64,000 bases of DNA, from NCBI GenBank assembly GCA_025846845.1, contig JAOYTL010000005.1, positions 62,001 through 126,000 on the forward strand. The letters run 5' to 3'. The first letter of the stretch is position 1, and each line of letters begins with the position of its first letter. Made by a program: the position numbers and the translations under genes. Under the pieces are notes generated by a model, which ran no database searches, was not told the origin of the DNA, and saw only the letters and a program-made list of their open reading frames with translations. Positions 17,454-25,318 of this stretch are shown piece by piece. Origin of the DNA: Alloboseaceae bacterium BT-24-1. Its GTDB lineage: Bacteria; Pseudomonadota; Alphaproteobacteria; Rhizobiales; Beijerinckiaceae.

Positions 17454-17942
17454 ATGAAGGGCGACAAGAAGGTCATCGAATACCTCAACAAGGGCCTGCG
17501 CTCCGAGCTCACGGCCATCAACCAGTACTGGCTGCACTACCGGATGCTCGATAATTGGGGGCTGAAGGACATGGCCAAGACCTGGAAGAAGGAATCGATC
17601 GAGGAGATGGTCCATGCCGACCGTTTCGTCGACCGCATCCTCTTTCTCGAAGGTTTTCCGAATCTCCAGACGCTCGACGCGCTGCGCATCGGCGAGAACG
17701 TCAAGGAAGTGATTGAGTGCGACCTCAAGGCCGAGGTCGAGGCGCGCTCGCTCTATCAGGAAGCCGCCAAATACTGCCGCGAGGTCGGCGACTATCCGTC
17801 CGAGGATCTGTTCAAGGCGCTGATGAAAGACGAGGAAGGCCATATCGACTTCCTCGAGACCCAGCTCGACCTGATCGGCCGCATCGGCCTCGAGCTCTAC
17901 ACCCAGAAGCATGTCGGTGGGCTCGAGGGCGACGAGCACTGA
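17454..17942 (+). CDS. bfr: Bacterioferritin
   Basis: A haem-containing 24-mer iron store. 162 residues with all ferroxidase ligands in the standard positions: E18, E51, H54, E94, E127 and H130, plus Y25, and the haem ligand M52. ATG 17454 follows GAGGAGAGC. It lies directly downstream of bfd, whose product would reduce the stored iron, and has a palindromic iron box. Iron repletion should raise expression if Irr represses it. Confidence 0.97.
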   Translation: MKGDKKVIEYLNKGLRSELTAINQYWLHYRMLDNWGLKDMAKTWKKESIEEMVHADRFVDRILFLEGFPNLQTLDALRIGENVKEVIECDLKAEVEARSLYQEAAKYCREVGDYPSEDLFKALMKDEEGHIDFLETQLDLIGRIGLELYTQKHVGGLEGDEH

Positions 17943-17970
17943 ATTGCGCCAATCTTGAAGGGGCGATCGA

Positions 17971-17999
17971 CCGGGCCTGGTGACAGGCCCGGTTTTTTT
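17971..17999 (+). terminator. Rho-independent terminator of bfr
   Basis: The stem CCGGGCCTG / CAGGCCCGG with a GTGA loop is followed by a T7 run, 28 bases after the stop. Confidence 0.93.
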
Positions 18000-18068
18000 G
18001 TTGCGCACCTGGCTCGCCAAGCCGAATTTGCCATGCGAAGGACCTTGGCCGGATAGGAGCTCAGACGG

Positions 18069-18608
18069 ATGGCTACGATCGTCGCAGTGGCTCGGGACGA
18101 CCGGCATCGCTTCAGCAAGCCGATCCTGTCGTCGATTCGACTCCTCGCCGGCCTCGGTATCGAGGGCGACGCCCATTGCGGCAGGACCGTCAAGCACCGC
18201 TCGCGCGTCGCGGTCGACCCGACACAGCCCAATCTGCGCCAGGTCCATCTCATCCATGCGGAGCTGTTCGACGAGCTTGCAGCCGGTGGCTTTTCGCTCC
18301 GGCCCGGCGAGATGGGCGAGAACATCACCACAAGCGGGATCGATCTGCTCGGCCTGCCGATCGGCGCCCGCCTGCGGCTGGGCGCGCAGGCGCTCGTCGA
18401 GATCACCGGGCTACGCAACCCCTGCGCCCAGATCGAGGCCTTCCAGCCCGGCCTGCTCAAGGCCGTGCTCGGCCGTGATCCCAATGGCGGGCTGATCCGC
18501 AAGGCCGGGATCATGGGAATCGTGCTCGAAGGCGGGGAGGTCCGGCCCGGCGATCCTATCGGCGTTACCTTGCCGGCGCTGCCACATCGGACCCTGGAAC
18601 GCGTTTGA
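18069..18608 (+). CDS. MOSC-domain protein
   Basis: 179 residues making up a single MOSC domain (sulfur-carrier fold related to the molybdenum cofactor sulfurase C-terminus). The conserved features are GIEGDAHCG near residue 31, GEMGENITTSGIDL, and LRNPCAQIE with the candidate sulfur-carrying cysteine. Family members bind molybdenum cofactor or act on N-hydroxylated substrates; the substrate here is unknown. The gene is monocistronic, with GGAG upstream of ATG 18069. Confidence 0.85.
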   Translation: MATIVAVARDDRHRFSKPILSSIRLLAGLGIEGDAHCGRTVKHRSRVAVDPTQPNLRQVHLIHAELFDELAAGGFSLRPGEMGENITTSGIDLLGLPIGARLRLGAQALVEITGLRNPCAQIEAFQPGLLKAVLGRDPNGGLIRKAGIMGIVLEGGEVRPGDPIGVTLPALPHRTLERV

Positions 18609-18636
18609 GGCGGCACAGCCTTTCGGCCCGCCGCCT
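18606..18636 (+). terminator. Hairpin after the MOSC gene
   Basis: The stem GAGGCGGC / GCCGCCTC encloses a 15-base loop directly at the stop codon. There is no clean T-run. Confidence 0.45.
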
Positions 18637-18707
18637 CATCAACGCATCGATATCACAGTCCGATCAGGCTGGTCGGCCTGCCCGGTGCGAGGATCTCGCT
18701 CAGCTTC

Positions 18708-19367
18708 TCAGAGGAAGCTGATATTGGCGGCCTCGGGCCCCTTCTTGCCGGCGCGGATCGAGAAGCGCACGCGCTGCCCGTCCATCGGCGGCTGCAGGCC
18801 GCTGCGGCTCAGCGACGAGACGTGCAGGAACACGTCCGGCCCGCCCTGGTCGGGGGCGATGAAGCCGAAACCGCGATCGGTGTTGAAGAACTTCACCGCA
18901 CCGTCGAACGGCCCCTCCAGCGGCGCGCTGGCGCCACGATCGAAGCCGCCGCGATCACCGCGGTCGAAGCCGCCACGGTCGCCGCGGTCATAGCCGCCGC
19001 CACCGCCATAGCCGCCGCCGAAATCGTCACGCGGCGGGCGCGGCGAGAATGGACGGCCACCGCCACCGGGACCGCCGGCGCCACGCGGCGCGGCAGGGGT
19101 TGCGGTCGAAGCATCGATCTCATGGACGGAGACGACCTGCAGGCCGCGCCTGCCTTCGCCGAGATCGCAGATGATGGTCGCACCGGGCTGCAGATCCTGC
19201 GGATCCTGCGGGCCGATGGACGAGATGTGGAGAAACACGTCGCCGGAGCCGTCCGCCGGAGAAGCAAAGCCGAAGCCCTTCTCCGGATCGAACCACTTGA
19301 CCTTGGCTTCGATATTCTCGTGGGTGACGAAGGGCGCCGGGGCGGCGGGCTTGCGACGATCGAACAT
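18708..19367 (-). CDS. Double cold-shock-domain protein with glycine/arginine-rich linker
   Basis: An RNA/DNA-binding protein of 219 residues. The first CSD is at about 18-85 (AKVKWFDPEKGFGFA, DVFLHISSI) and the second at about 153-219 (GAVKFFNTDRGFGFI, DVFLHVSSL); both keep the RNP1/RNP2 aromatic residues. The roughly 65-residue linker is rich in Gly, Arg and Pro, with tandem RGDRGGFD units. Two-CSD proteins are common in alphaproteobacteria and act as RNA chaperones at low temperature or in stationary phase. The linker could drive condensation or RNA binding; that is inference. Confidence 0.9.
   Translation of the reverse strand: MFDRRKPAAPAPFVTHENIEAKVKWFDPEKGFGFASPADGSGDVFLHISSIGPQDPQDLQPGATIICDLGEGRRGLQVVSVHEIDASTATPAAPRGAGGPGGGGRPFSPRPPRDDFGGGYGGGGGYDRGDRGGFDRGDRGGFDRGASAPLEGPFDGAVKFFNTDRGFGFIAPDQGGPDVFLHVSSLSRSGLQPPMDGQRVRFSIRAGKKGPEAANISFL
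18936..18995 (-). repeat. Tandem 24-bp coding repeat (RGDRGGFD units)
   Basis: Two to three near-identical 24-base units in the linker of the cold-shock-domain gene encode the repeated RGDRGGFD octapeptide. Such in-frame repeats can change copy number by slippage. Confidence 0.65.
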
Positions 19368-19546
19368 GCAGCTTCAACGATAGTGACCGGGAGCGCGCAA
19401 TCTAGCGCAAGCTTCTAGGTTCGTCATCGGGGCGGCGCAGCAAAAATGCTGGTCCGGCGAAATGCTGCCGGATCGCGAAATTTTTCGCCAGAGACCGCCG
19501 TTTCAAGCGGCGGATTGTTCAAAATTCGTCCGATCGGGAGCAGACG

Positions 19547-20266
19547 TCAACTGCCCTGCCCCGGCTCGGCTTCCGAGCAGCGGATCATCTGGACCTTCTT
19601 CGGCATCTCGCCGACCGCCGGGACGAACTGCCCCGACTGCGGATCGAGCAGCATCAGCTCGCCGGTCGCGACCGCGAAATAGGCGCCATGCAGGTGGATC
19701 CGGCCCTTGCCCTCGAGGATGCTGATGCAGGGGAAGGTGCGCAGATTGGCGATCGATTGCTGGATCGAGAGCAGGGCCAGACGCTCGACATAAGCCTCGA
19801 AGCTCTCATTGCGGCTGCGCCCGCCCGAGCGGCGCGCCGCCGGCTCGATCAGGGTGATCCATTTGCCGATGAAGTCGCCGGGCGAGAGCGGGCCCTGCGC
19901 ATCGTCGGCGAAAGCCCTGATGCCGCCGCAGCGGCCATGGCCGAGCACGACGATATGCTCGACCTTCAGCGCCTGCACCGCATATTCGAGCGCGGCGGAC
20001 GTTCCGTGCAGCTGATCGTCGGGCGAGAAGGGCGGGACGAGATTGGCGACATTGCGCGCCACGAACATCTCGCCAGGGCTCGCATCGAAGATCACTTCGG
20101 GCGAGACACGCGAATCGCAGCAGCCGATCAGCATGATCTTCGGCGTCTGCCCGCTCTCGGCGAGCTCCTCGTAGCGGCTCTTCTCGCGCGTGAAACGATC
20201 GTCGAGGAAGGCGCGATAGCCCTCCGTCAGGCGCTGCGGGAACGGCTCTGAAACTGGCTGGTCCAT
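19547..20266 (-). CDS. Beta-class carbonic anhydrase
   Basis: It interconverts CO2 and bicarbonate with a zinc ion. 239 residues. The zinc ligands are visible as C50, H110 and C113 (CCDSRVSP and GHGRCGG), and the catalytic Asp-Arg pair is D51/R53. Its length and the C-terminal GRIHLHGAYFAVATGELMLLD segment fit the plant-type/beta bacterial clade. It is monocistronic on the minus strand. No signal peptide is seen, so it is cytoplasmic. Confidence 0.94.
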   Translation of the reverse strand: MDQPVSEPFPQRLTEGYRAFLDDRFTREKSRYEELAESGQTPKIMLIGCCDSRVSPEVIFDASPGEMFVARNVANLVPPFSPDDQLHGTSAALEYAVQALKVEHIVVLGHGRCGGIRAFADDAQGPLSPGDFIGKWITLIEPAARRSGGRSRNESFEAYVERLALLSIQQSIANLRTFPCISILEGKGRIHLHGAYFAVATGELMLLDPQSGQFVPAVGEMPKKVQMIRCSEAEPGQGS

Positions 20267-20338
20267 GGCGCGCAGTTGGGCCAGAAGGCGACCGCCTTCG
20301 TCAAGAGCCGACCCGAATGATTCTGCTGCATTGCAGCA

Positions 20339-20653
20339 TCAAATCTCGCAAAGCCGCTTCTGCAATCGCGCCGCCAAGGCTTCACCATCGCCACGGACGA
20401 GGATGCGCTTGAGCCGCGCACTCGCGCCGGCCGTCAACGACAACTGCGAGCGGGACACGGCGAGCACCTCCGCCAGAAGCGCGACCAGCGCGGCGTTGGC
20501 CTCGCCCTCGCTAGGAATCGCCCTAACCCTGGCTTTCAGAACCTGGCGGCCATCGGCCAGCGTTTCGACCCCGTCGAGGGCGTCGCGCCCGCCGCGCGGC
20601 GTCAGGCGAATGGCGATCGAAAGCCCGTCAGGCGTGACGGACCAGGCCGTCAC
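20339..20653 (-). CDS. DUF167 (YggU-family) protein
   Basis: A small cytoplasmic protein of 104 residues of unknown function, recognised by the RLTPRGGRDALDG and VRAIPSEGEANAALVALLAEVL segments. The start is probably the GTG at 20653, 5 bases after the yggT stop, so the two are translationally coupled. The pairing with YggT is common across proteobacteria. A longer open frame upstream overlaps yggT and is not real. Confidence 0.82.
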   Translation of the reverse strand: MTAWSVTPDGLSIAIRLTPRGGRDALDGVETLADGRQVLKARVRAIPSEGEANAALVALLAEVLAVSRSQLSLTAGASARLKRILVRGDGEALAARLQKRLCEI

Positions 20654-20658
20654 CGCAG

Positions 20659-20949
20659 CTAGAAGACGTTGGGATAGATGTAGCGGGTGATCACGCTCTG
20701 GATGAAGAAGATCAGCAGCAGCAGGATGATCGGCGAGATGTCGATGCCGCCGAGATTGGGCAGCATGTTCCGGATCGGCCGCAGCGCCGGCTCGGTGATG
20801 CGGTAGAGGAAATCCCAGACCGCCGAGACGAACTGGTTGCGGGTGTTGACGACATTGAAGGCGATCAGCCAGCTCAGTACGGCCGAGGCGATCAGAATCC
20901 AGACATAGAGGTTCAGCGCCAGCATCACGACGTCGAGAACGGCACGCAT
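20659..20949 (-). CDS. YggT-family membrane protein
   Basis: 96 residues with two hydrophobic segments (LALNLYVWILIASAVLSWLIAF and PIILLLLIFFIQSVITRYI). The linking YRITEPALRPIRNMLP segment is the family signature. YggT proteins are linked to osmotic and cell-shape functions, but the mechanism is unclear. The start is ATG 20949 (MRAVLDVVMLAL); the longer frame to 21012 runs into the tRNA promoter region. Confidence 0.87.
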   Translation of the reverse strand: MRAVLDVVMLALNLYVWILIASAVLSWLIAFNVVNTRNQFVSAVWDFLYRITEPALRPIRNMLPNLGGIDISPIILLLLIFFIQSVITRYIYPNVF

Positions 20950-21016
20950 CGAACAGCATCTCCGAGAAGGCCAGGCACTCCGCCGGAAGCGCCCACAAAA
21001 CTCCTGCCGCAAGCGA

Positions 21017-21046
21017 TTGACAGGAGCGCGACGCAGGGCCTAGAAG
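21017..21046 (+). promoter_or_regulatory. Predicted promoter of tRNA-Ala
   Basis: A consensus -35, TTGACA, at 21017-21022 and a CTAGAA/TAGAAG -10 17-18 bases later place the transcript start a few bases before the tRNA. Confidence 0.6.
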
Positions 21047-21057
21047 GCCAGCGCCTT

Positions 21058-21135
<78 letters not shown>

Positions 21136-21221
21136 CACCTTTAAGTGATTGGTTCCCCAGGAAATCCAGCAACTTCAATGCGTTCTTGTCGGCCTGAGCC
21201 ACGAATGTGGTATACAGGAGC

Positions 21222-23036
21222 ATGAGCGACGTGCGGCGCATCCCAGGTACCGTTCTGCGAAACGGCGTCTACTATTTGCAGCTTCGCGTGCCGGCCGACC
21301 TCGTTGAGGCATTCGGCTACAGCCACTTCAAAGAGAGCTTGCGAACAAGCGACCATGCCGTCGCCAAGAGGGAAGTGACGCGCCGGAAGCTGTATTACGA
21401 TCAGTTGGTGGACGAAAAGCGCGCACCCCTCAGTACTGGCGGCGTGCCGAAAGAGCCACCGCGCACCCTCACGATCAGCGCGCTGCTGGTCCGAATCAAA
21501 GAGTACGTCGCAAAAGAGAGCGCCAGCCGGCGCTCGGCTCTAAGCCGACGAAAATGGGCGCTTGAGCCTGGCTCTCGCGAAAAGGTCCGCGCTGAGATCG
21601 TTGCGACGTTCGAAGCGTTGCGCGACCCGGCCGACGATTTTACCCGGCAGCGCATTACGGAGGTAGCGGTCTGGCTTTTCCCGGAGAATCGATTTGACGA
21701 GCCTCAGCTTGGCTTGGTGTACGATCTATGGAGCGGCGTACATCTGACGACCAGGGATCGGCTACGGCGGGGACTGCTCGAAATTGAGAGGCGGACGCTG
21801 ACGTTTCTGGATGGAGACTATTCCGGTCACGGATTGGACGTTCTCTTCGCGGCGCAGCTGCCGGCCTCAGGCAATGCCGGAATGCAGCACGGCCCGAAGC
21901 CGTCAGGAGCTATCACCCTAGCCGACCTATCGGCGCTCACGCTCAGCGAGCACGGCAAAGGCTCCGTAAGACAGCAGCGGAAGGAACAGCTCGCCGCCGC
22001 GCACAGAATCATTCTGCGCTACTTCGACCCAGACACAGACCCCAACAAGCTCAGCCCTGAGGCATGCGCTCAATTCAGAGACCTACTCGCAGAGTTGCCT
22101 CGCGATACGACCAAGCGCTTCCCTCAGAGCCGCTCGCTGCACAGCATAGCGGAGCAAGCTAAGAAGGACGGGCTGCCCACGCTCGCTAAAGCGACGCAGG
22201 AAACTTATTTGGGCGCGCTCCGCGGAATGATGGATTTTGGGGTCGCGAACTGGAAAATCTCGCGCAACCCTGCAGTAGGCCTCAAATCGCTCGCGCGCGA
22301 AAATGCGCGGACGCGCACCGATTACGACCATGCACTGCTGAAGAAGATTTTCTCAGAGCCTTTCCTCACACAGCTCGATCGCTTTGCAATCTCACCGAAC
22401 GAGCCAGCCGGGCTGTCCGAAGCTACGCGCTTTTGGGTGCCTCGGATCGCGCTCTATACGGGCATGCGGCAGAACGAGATCTGTCAGCTGGATGTGGTTG
22501 ACATCCGGCAGACTGCCTCCGGCACGCTGTACTTTTTCGCCACCGACGAGGGCGACGATAAGCAACTCAAAAACGCGGCGAGCAAAAAGGCCGTACCCGT
22601 CCATCAACGCATATTGAACGCCGACTTTATGCGATATCTCGATGTAGTGCGCACCTCGGGCTCGACGAAGCTTTTCCCAGATGCAACACCCGGGAAATTT
22701 GGCCACCGTGGCCAGAAGATTTCCAAGTGGATCAATCGCCAATTCCGGCGCAAGGAGTATCCTAGAGGCGTCGATTTTCACGCCTTCAGACACACCTTTC
22801 GCCAGGCTCTGCGCCTCATCGACGCGCCGACTGATGTTGCGGCACGCCTAGGAGGTTGGTCGACAAAGCAAGGCGTGATGGACAGGTATGGGGGCGCGTT
22901 GAGCGATCCATGGATCGACCACCTCAACAAGACATTGCAATGCGTGCACTACGGCGATGCTGAGGCGATCATATTTAGAGCGGTGTCCGCGCCCCGTTAT
23001 TCCGACGGAACTCAGCCCTTGCAAAGCGGGGCTTAG
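21222..23036 (+). CDS. int: Tyrosine recombinase (island integrase)
   Basis: It would catalyse site-specific integration and excision at the tRNA-Ala site 90 bases upstream. 604 residues. The C-terminal catalytic domain shows R416 (YTGMRQNEI), the HAFR box with H520 and R523 (FHAFRHTFR), a tryptophan in place of the second histidine (GGW, W546) and the nucleophile Y556 (MDRYGG). A DUF6538-like N-terminal segment (RNGVYYLQLRVPADLVEAFG) is seen. ATG 21222 has CAGGAG 4 bases upstream; GTG 21207 is an alternative. Its stop overlaps the stop of the convergent reverse transcriptase gene. Confidence 0.92.
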   Translation: MSDVRRIPGTVLRNGVYYLQLRVPADLVEAFGYSHFKESLRTSDHAVAKREVTRRKLYYDQLVDEKRAPLSTGGVPKEPPRTLTISALLVRIKEYVAKESASRRSALSRRKWALEPGSREKVRAEIVATFEALRDPADDFTRQRITEVAVWLFPENRFDEPQLGLVYDLWSGVHLTTRDRLRRGLLEIERRTLTFLDGDYSGHGLDVLFAAQLPASGNAGMQHGPKPSGAITLADLSALTLSEHGKGSVRQQRKEQLAAAHRIILRYFDPDTDPNKLSPEACAQFRDLLAELPRDTTKRFPQSRSLHSIAEQAKKDGLPTLAKATQETYLGALRGMMDFGVANWKISRNPAVGLKSLARENARTRTDYDHALLKKIFSEPFLTQLDRFAISPNEPAGLSEATRFWVPRIALYTGMRQNEICQLDVVDIRQTASGTLYFFATDEGDDKQLKNAASKKAVPVHQRILNADFMRYLDVVRTSGSTKLFPDATPGKFGHRGQKISKWINRQFRRKEYPRGVDFHAFRHTFRQALRLIDAPTDVAARLGGWSTKQGVMDRYGGALSDPWIDHLNKTLQCVHYGDAEAIIFRAVSAPRYSDGTQPLQSGA

Positions 23037-24196
23037 CGCTGAGGTATACCCTGCTCGCGTCTCCGCTCGACGGCACTTTCACCCATACAGAACAATAGGT
23101 CTGCTCGAACCTCGTCCAGGTTGGTCAAGGCCGGATAACCGCGTCCGAAATTGCGGAGTGCGACCCTTCCGCCAGAGCAGGGATGTGCGCCGAGACGCAA
23201 ATTCATGTCAGCGAGCCCCGCTAGCTTAGATAGTCGATCCATCCATGCAGCACGACACAAGCCGATCTCTACATCCCCACTTCTCCAGTCCCGCTTGAAG
23301 CGATAGCCCAGGCGGTCAAATCCGGTACGAAAGTTGACTTCCGATCCAATCAAATGGAAGGGCCCTGCAGGATGCGCTAGCATATAGCGCCCAAGGGATT
23401 GCGCAGCCGCGGCACACTCGCTCTGATCTTTGGCTAACAGAAGTACGTCATCGCCAAACACGAACAGCCGGACGTTCGGACTAATCGAATCAGCCATGTC
23501 GTTAAACAGCAAGGCAAAAATATGAGACGAGGAAGCGGCGCCTTGGATTAGCCCTTTATGCCCTTCCATTGATTGTGTTCGGTCATGATACCAGTCATGG
23601 CTGTCGTAGCCTTGTAGCACCTCCTTTCTGTAGTCAGGTTCGTAGTGCCGCTGCGCGTAATACAGATTTGCTAGTATTACACTTTGTGGCAACGGTGTAT
23701 TACACAGGAAGCTGATGACTCTTGCGCTCGCGAACGCATTTTCGATGTCAGCTTGGTAGCCGAAAATAAATCCCTCGCCGCCGGCAGCTTGGATAGCTAA
23801 CGCCTCTCGATCTCGCCCACGGCCTTTCGCTAGATAGAGATGACTTTCAAGTGAAAATCCGCAGCTGATCGCCTCTTTGATAATTCTCTGCCGCATTCGA
23901 GATATTTGCGTCAGCGCAGTGATGGTACGAAATCCCTTTGAGCGCTTCGGAATACGCCACATCGTGATCTCACTTCGATCAACTTCGAACAGATTCACAA
24001 GATTAGCGTACTCCACAGCCAACGTCGGTTCAATATTCCGTCCAAACTCCCGATAAGCACTATCAACTTTGACGCTGACATTGCGGAAATAGGAACGGAA
24101 CTCGGCGCCGAGCCTTCCCCCGTCACCGACGTCACGCGCATGTTTAAGCCTATTCTGCGCCCGGATACGGCGGTGCTCAGCCTGATTAGGAGTCAT
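23033..24196 (-). CDS. Divergent stand-alone reverse transcriptase (FGDD active site)
   Basis: 387 residues. RT motifs can be followed in order: a fingers segment WRIPKRSKGFRTITAL (about 80-95) equivalent to the IPK-G-R-P region; motif A with the first metal aspartate D150 (GYQADIENAF); motif B-like KGLIQGAASSSHIFALLFND (214-233); the active site FGDD at 247-250 in place of the usual YADD; and a motif-E-like VNFRTGFDRLGYRF (287-300). A C-terminal extension of about 85 residues is presumably the thumb. There are no maturase, endonuclease or protease domains and no intron-like context. The start is uncertain: ATG 24196 (MTPNQAEH) or ATG 24304. Defence-type RTs and retrons are the nearest functional analogues; no family assignment is possible by eye. 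Confidence 0.82.
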   Translation of the reverse strand: MTPNQAEHRRIRAQNRLKHARDVGDGGRLGAEFRSYFRNVSVKVDSAYREFGRNIEPTLAVEYANLVNLFEVDRSEITMWRIPKRSKGFRTITALTQISRMRQRIIKEAISCGFSLESHLYLAKGRGRDREALAIQAAGGEGFIFGYQADIENAFASARVISFLCNTPLPQSVILANLYYAQRHYEPDYRKEVLQGYDSHDWYHDRTQSMEGHKGLIQGAASSSHIFALLFNDMADSISPNVRLFVFGDDVLLLAKDQSECAAAAQSLGRYMLAHPAGPFHLIGSEVNFRTGFDRLGYRFKRDWRSGDVEIGLCRAAWMDRLSKLAGLADMNLRLGAHPCSGGRVALRNFGRGYPALTNLDEVRADLLFCMGESAVERRREQGIPQR

Positions 24197-24361
24197 GATT
24201 GAACCTGCGGTTAGGAGTGGGACGGCCCATCCACTCAACCGACTCGCGGCAAATATCAATCCCTTCCGGAAAGCTAATGGCAAATATATTTCTGCTTTTG
24301 ACATTAATTAAGCTAGCAATTGTCATACAAATATCCAAATTCCTTCGTATTCGCATAAGTA

Positions 24362-24380
24362 CTTGCAGGTCACCTGCAAG
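24362..24380. repeat. Island palindrome copy 1 (CTTGCAGGT-C-ACCTGCAAG)
   Basis: A perfect 9-bp inverted repeat with a single central base. It lies 58 or 166 bases upstream of the two possible reverse transcriptase starts. It shares the TGCAGG / CCTGCA core with three other copies in the island. Confidence 0.8.
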
Positions 24381-24416
24381 AAAATTCTTTCAAATGAAAC
24401 CGTCTAATCGTTCTCT

Positions 24417-24431
24417 TTGCAGGCACCTGCA
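24417..24431. repeat. Island palindrome copy 2 (TGCAGGCACCTGCA core)
   Basis: The second copy, 36 bases after copy 1, has two bases between the TGCAGG and CCTGCA arms. The pair could be a double operator in front of the reverse transcriptase gene. Confidence 0.75.
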
Positions 24432-24620
24432 CGCCCAGCTGCACCCATTCGCTGCCGAGCGGCCCCTCAAGTAGTTTCGAACGTGTCCGCTCGGACGGCC
24501 TAGCGATGCCAGAGTGATGTGCCCTGCAATAAAGCGCCCGATGTGCGCCGGCCCGCGGCCGCTGACCATTGCTGGCTCGCTTCGTTTGTCGAAACCGTGA
24601 AGAGGAAGACAGACCCCTCC
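24420..24620 (-). ncRNA. Candidate structured RNA upstream of the reverse transcriptase
   Basis: A GC-rich block with local inverted repeats (for example GTCCG-CT-CGGAC near 24485-24497 and a GCCGGCCCGCGGCCGC run) sits in AT-rich DNA directly upstream of the reverse transcriptase on the same strand. Retrons and several defence RTs carry a non-coding RNA in this position. This is inference from position and composition only; no msr/msd signature could be confirmed. Confidence 0.25.
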
Positions 24621-24917
24621 CTTCAGCTTAGATCCGAAAATTTCTGCAAAAAAATTGAAACGCCACGTGTAATACATCGTCATATAAGACATATTTGATT
24701 GAATAAAGCCGGATACATGAATCGCGTAATACGAGAATAATGCTTTCTTCTCAATTGTTTACTAAAGCATATTGATGTACATAACGTCCAAAACTGAACT
24801 TATGGGTCTCGCTTCTAATATATCGACCCAAAACCCCATACGAGGCCCTTACGTTATCTACCTGCTCTAATGGAATGGGGTGACATAGTTATGTTTGTAA
24901 ATGGAAGGTGAAAAATT

Positions 24918-25019
24918 ATGGCGAAGGTAAGCACAATTTCCCTGCCAGCCGCATTTCAGAATAACTTGCAGGTACCTGCAACGCGCGATCTACGAAGCAG
25001 GATGCTCGTCCTCAAATAA
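24918..25019 (+). CDS. Possible 33-residue small protein
   Basis: An ATG at 24918 has GGAAGG about 10 bases upstream and gives 33 codons (MAKVSTISLPAAFQNN...). It overlaps the end of the XRE gene on the other strand and contains palindrome copy 3. The frame may be accidental; only the ribosome binding site supports it. Confidence 0.25.
   Translation: MAKVSTISLPAAFQNNLQVPATRDLRSRMLVLK
24966..24981. repeat. Island palindrome copy 3 (TTGCAGGTACCTGCAA)
   Basis: A perfect 16-bp palindrome just beyond the 3' end of the XRE regulator gene. Same core as copies 1, 2 and 4. Confidence 0.8.
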
Positions 25020-25211
25020 CTCTACCATCCGAATGCTCAAAGCCGCAGCAATTGCTGCTAACGTGTCGATGGTAGCATTAGCCTGGCCACGCTCCACTTC
25101 GCTGAAATGCTGCTGGCTTAGCGCAGCGCGGTCGCTCACCACCTCCTGTGTCAGGCGGCGCGCGACTCTCAGCCGCCTTATATTTCTCCCTACCAACTGC
25201 CGCGCATTCAT
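24990..25211 (-). CDS. Small XRE/Cro-CI-family transcriptional regulator
   Basis: 73 residues, essentially one HTH_3 domain (NIRRLRVARRLTQEVVSDRAALSQQHFSEVERGQANATIDTL) with a short acidic C-terminus. I chose ATG 25211 (MNARQLVGRN), where the family domain begins; earlier in-frame ATGs add hydrophobic residues that do not fit. Single-domain regulators of this type control small mobile elements. The four TGCAGG/CCTGCA palindromes in the same island segment are candidate operators; that link is inference. Confidence 0.82.
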   Translation of the reverse strand: MNARQLVGRNIRRLRVARRLTQEVVSDRAALSQQHFSEVERGQANATIDTLAAIAAALSIRMVELFEDEHPAS

Positions 25212-25318
25212 GCCGAACGCTTGCGCGATCCAGCACATCGAGTTTATCAGGTAAACCATGTAAATGATGACCGACCATAGGAGACCTGATGATTTTTTCC
25301 TTGTTGCGCTCGGAGCCG

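Larger units (their letters stand above)
24197..24989. other. AT-rich intergenic region upstream of the reverse transcriptase
   Basis: Nearly 800 bases without a convincing protein gene, apart from a possible 33-codon frame at its right end. AT-rich stretches flank a GC-rich block at about 24420-24620. Three of the four island palindromes lie here. It presumably holds the promoter of the reverse transcriptase gene and may encode a structured RNA. Confidence 0.6.

Noticed and set aside
23033..24196. Reverse transcriptase read as an RNA-dependent RNA polymerase because of the GDD
   Set aside because: The IPK-type fingers, the QG motif and the LGY-like motif follow RT order; the GDD alone is not enough for an RdRp call.
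23033..24196. Group II intron or diversity-generating retroelement
   Set aside because: No maturase or endonuclease domain, no intron domain V-like hairpin recognised, and no template/variable repeat pair or target gene nearby.
24390..24692. 100-codon minus-strand frame upstream of the reverse transcriptase
   Set aside because: Its translation has no recognisable domain, it lacks a ribosome binding site, and it coincides with the GC-rich block and palindrome copy 2; a non-coding role is more likely, though not proven.
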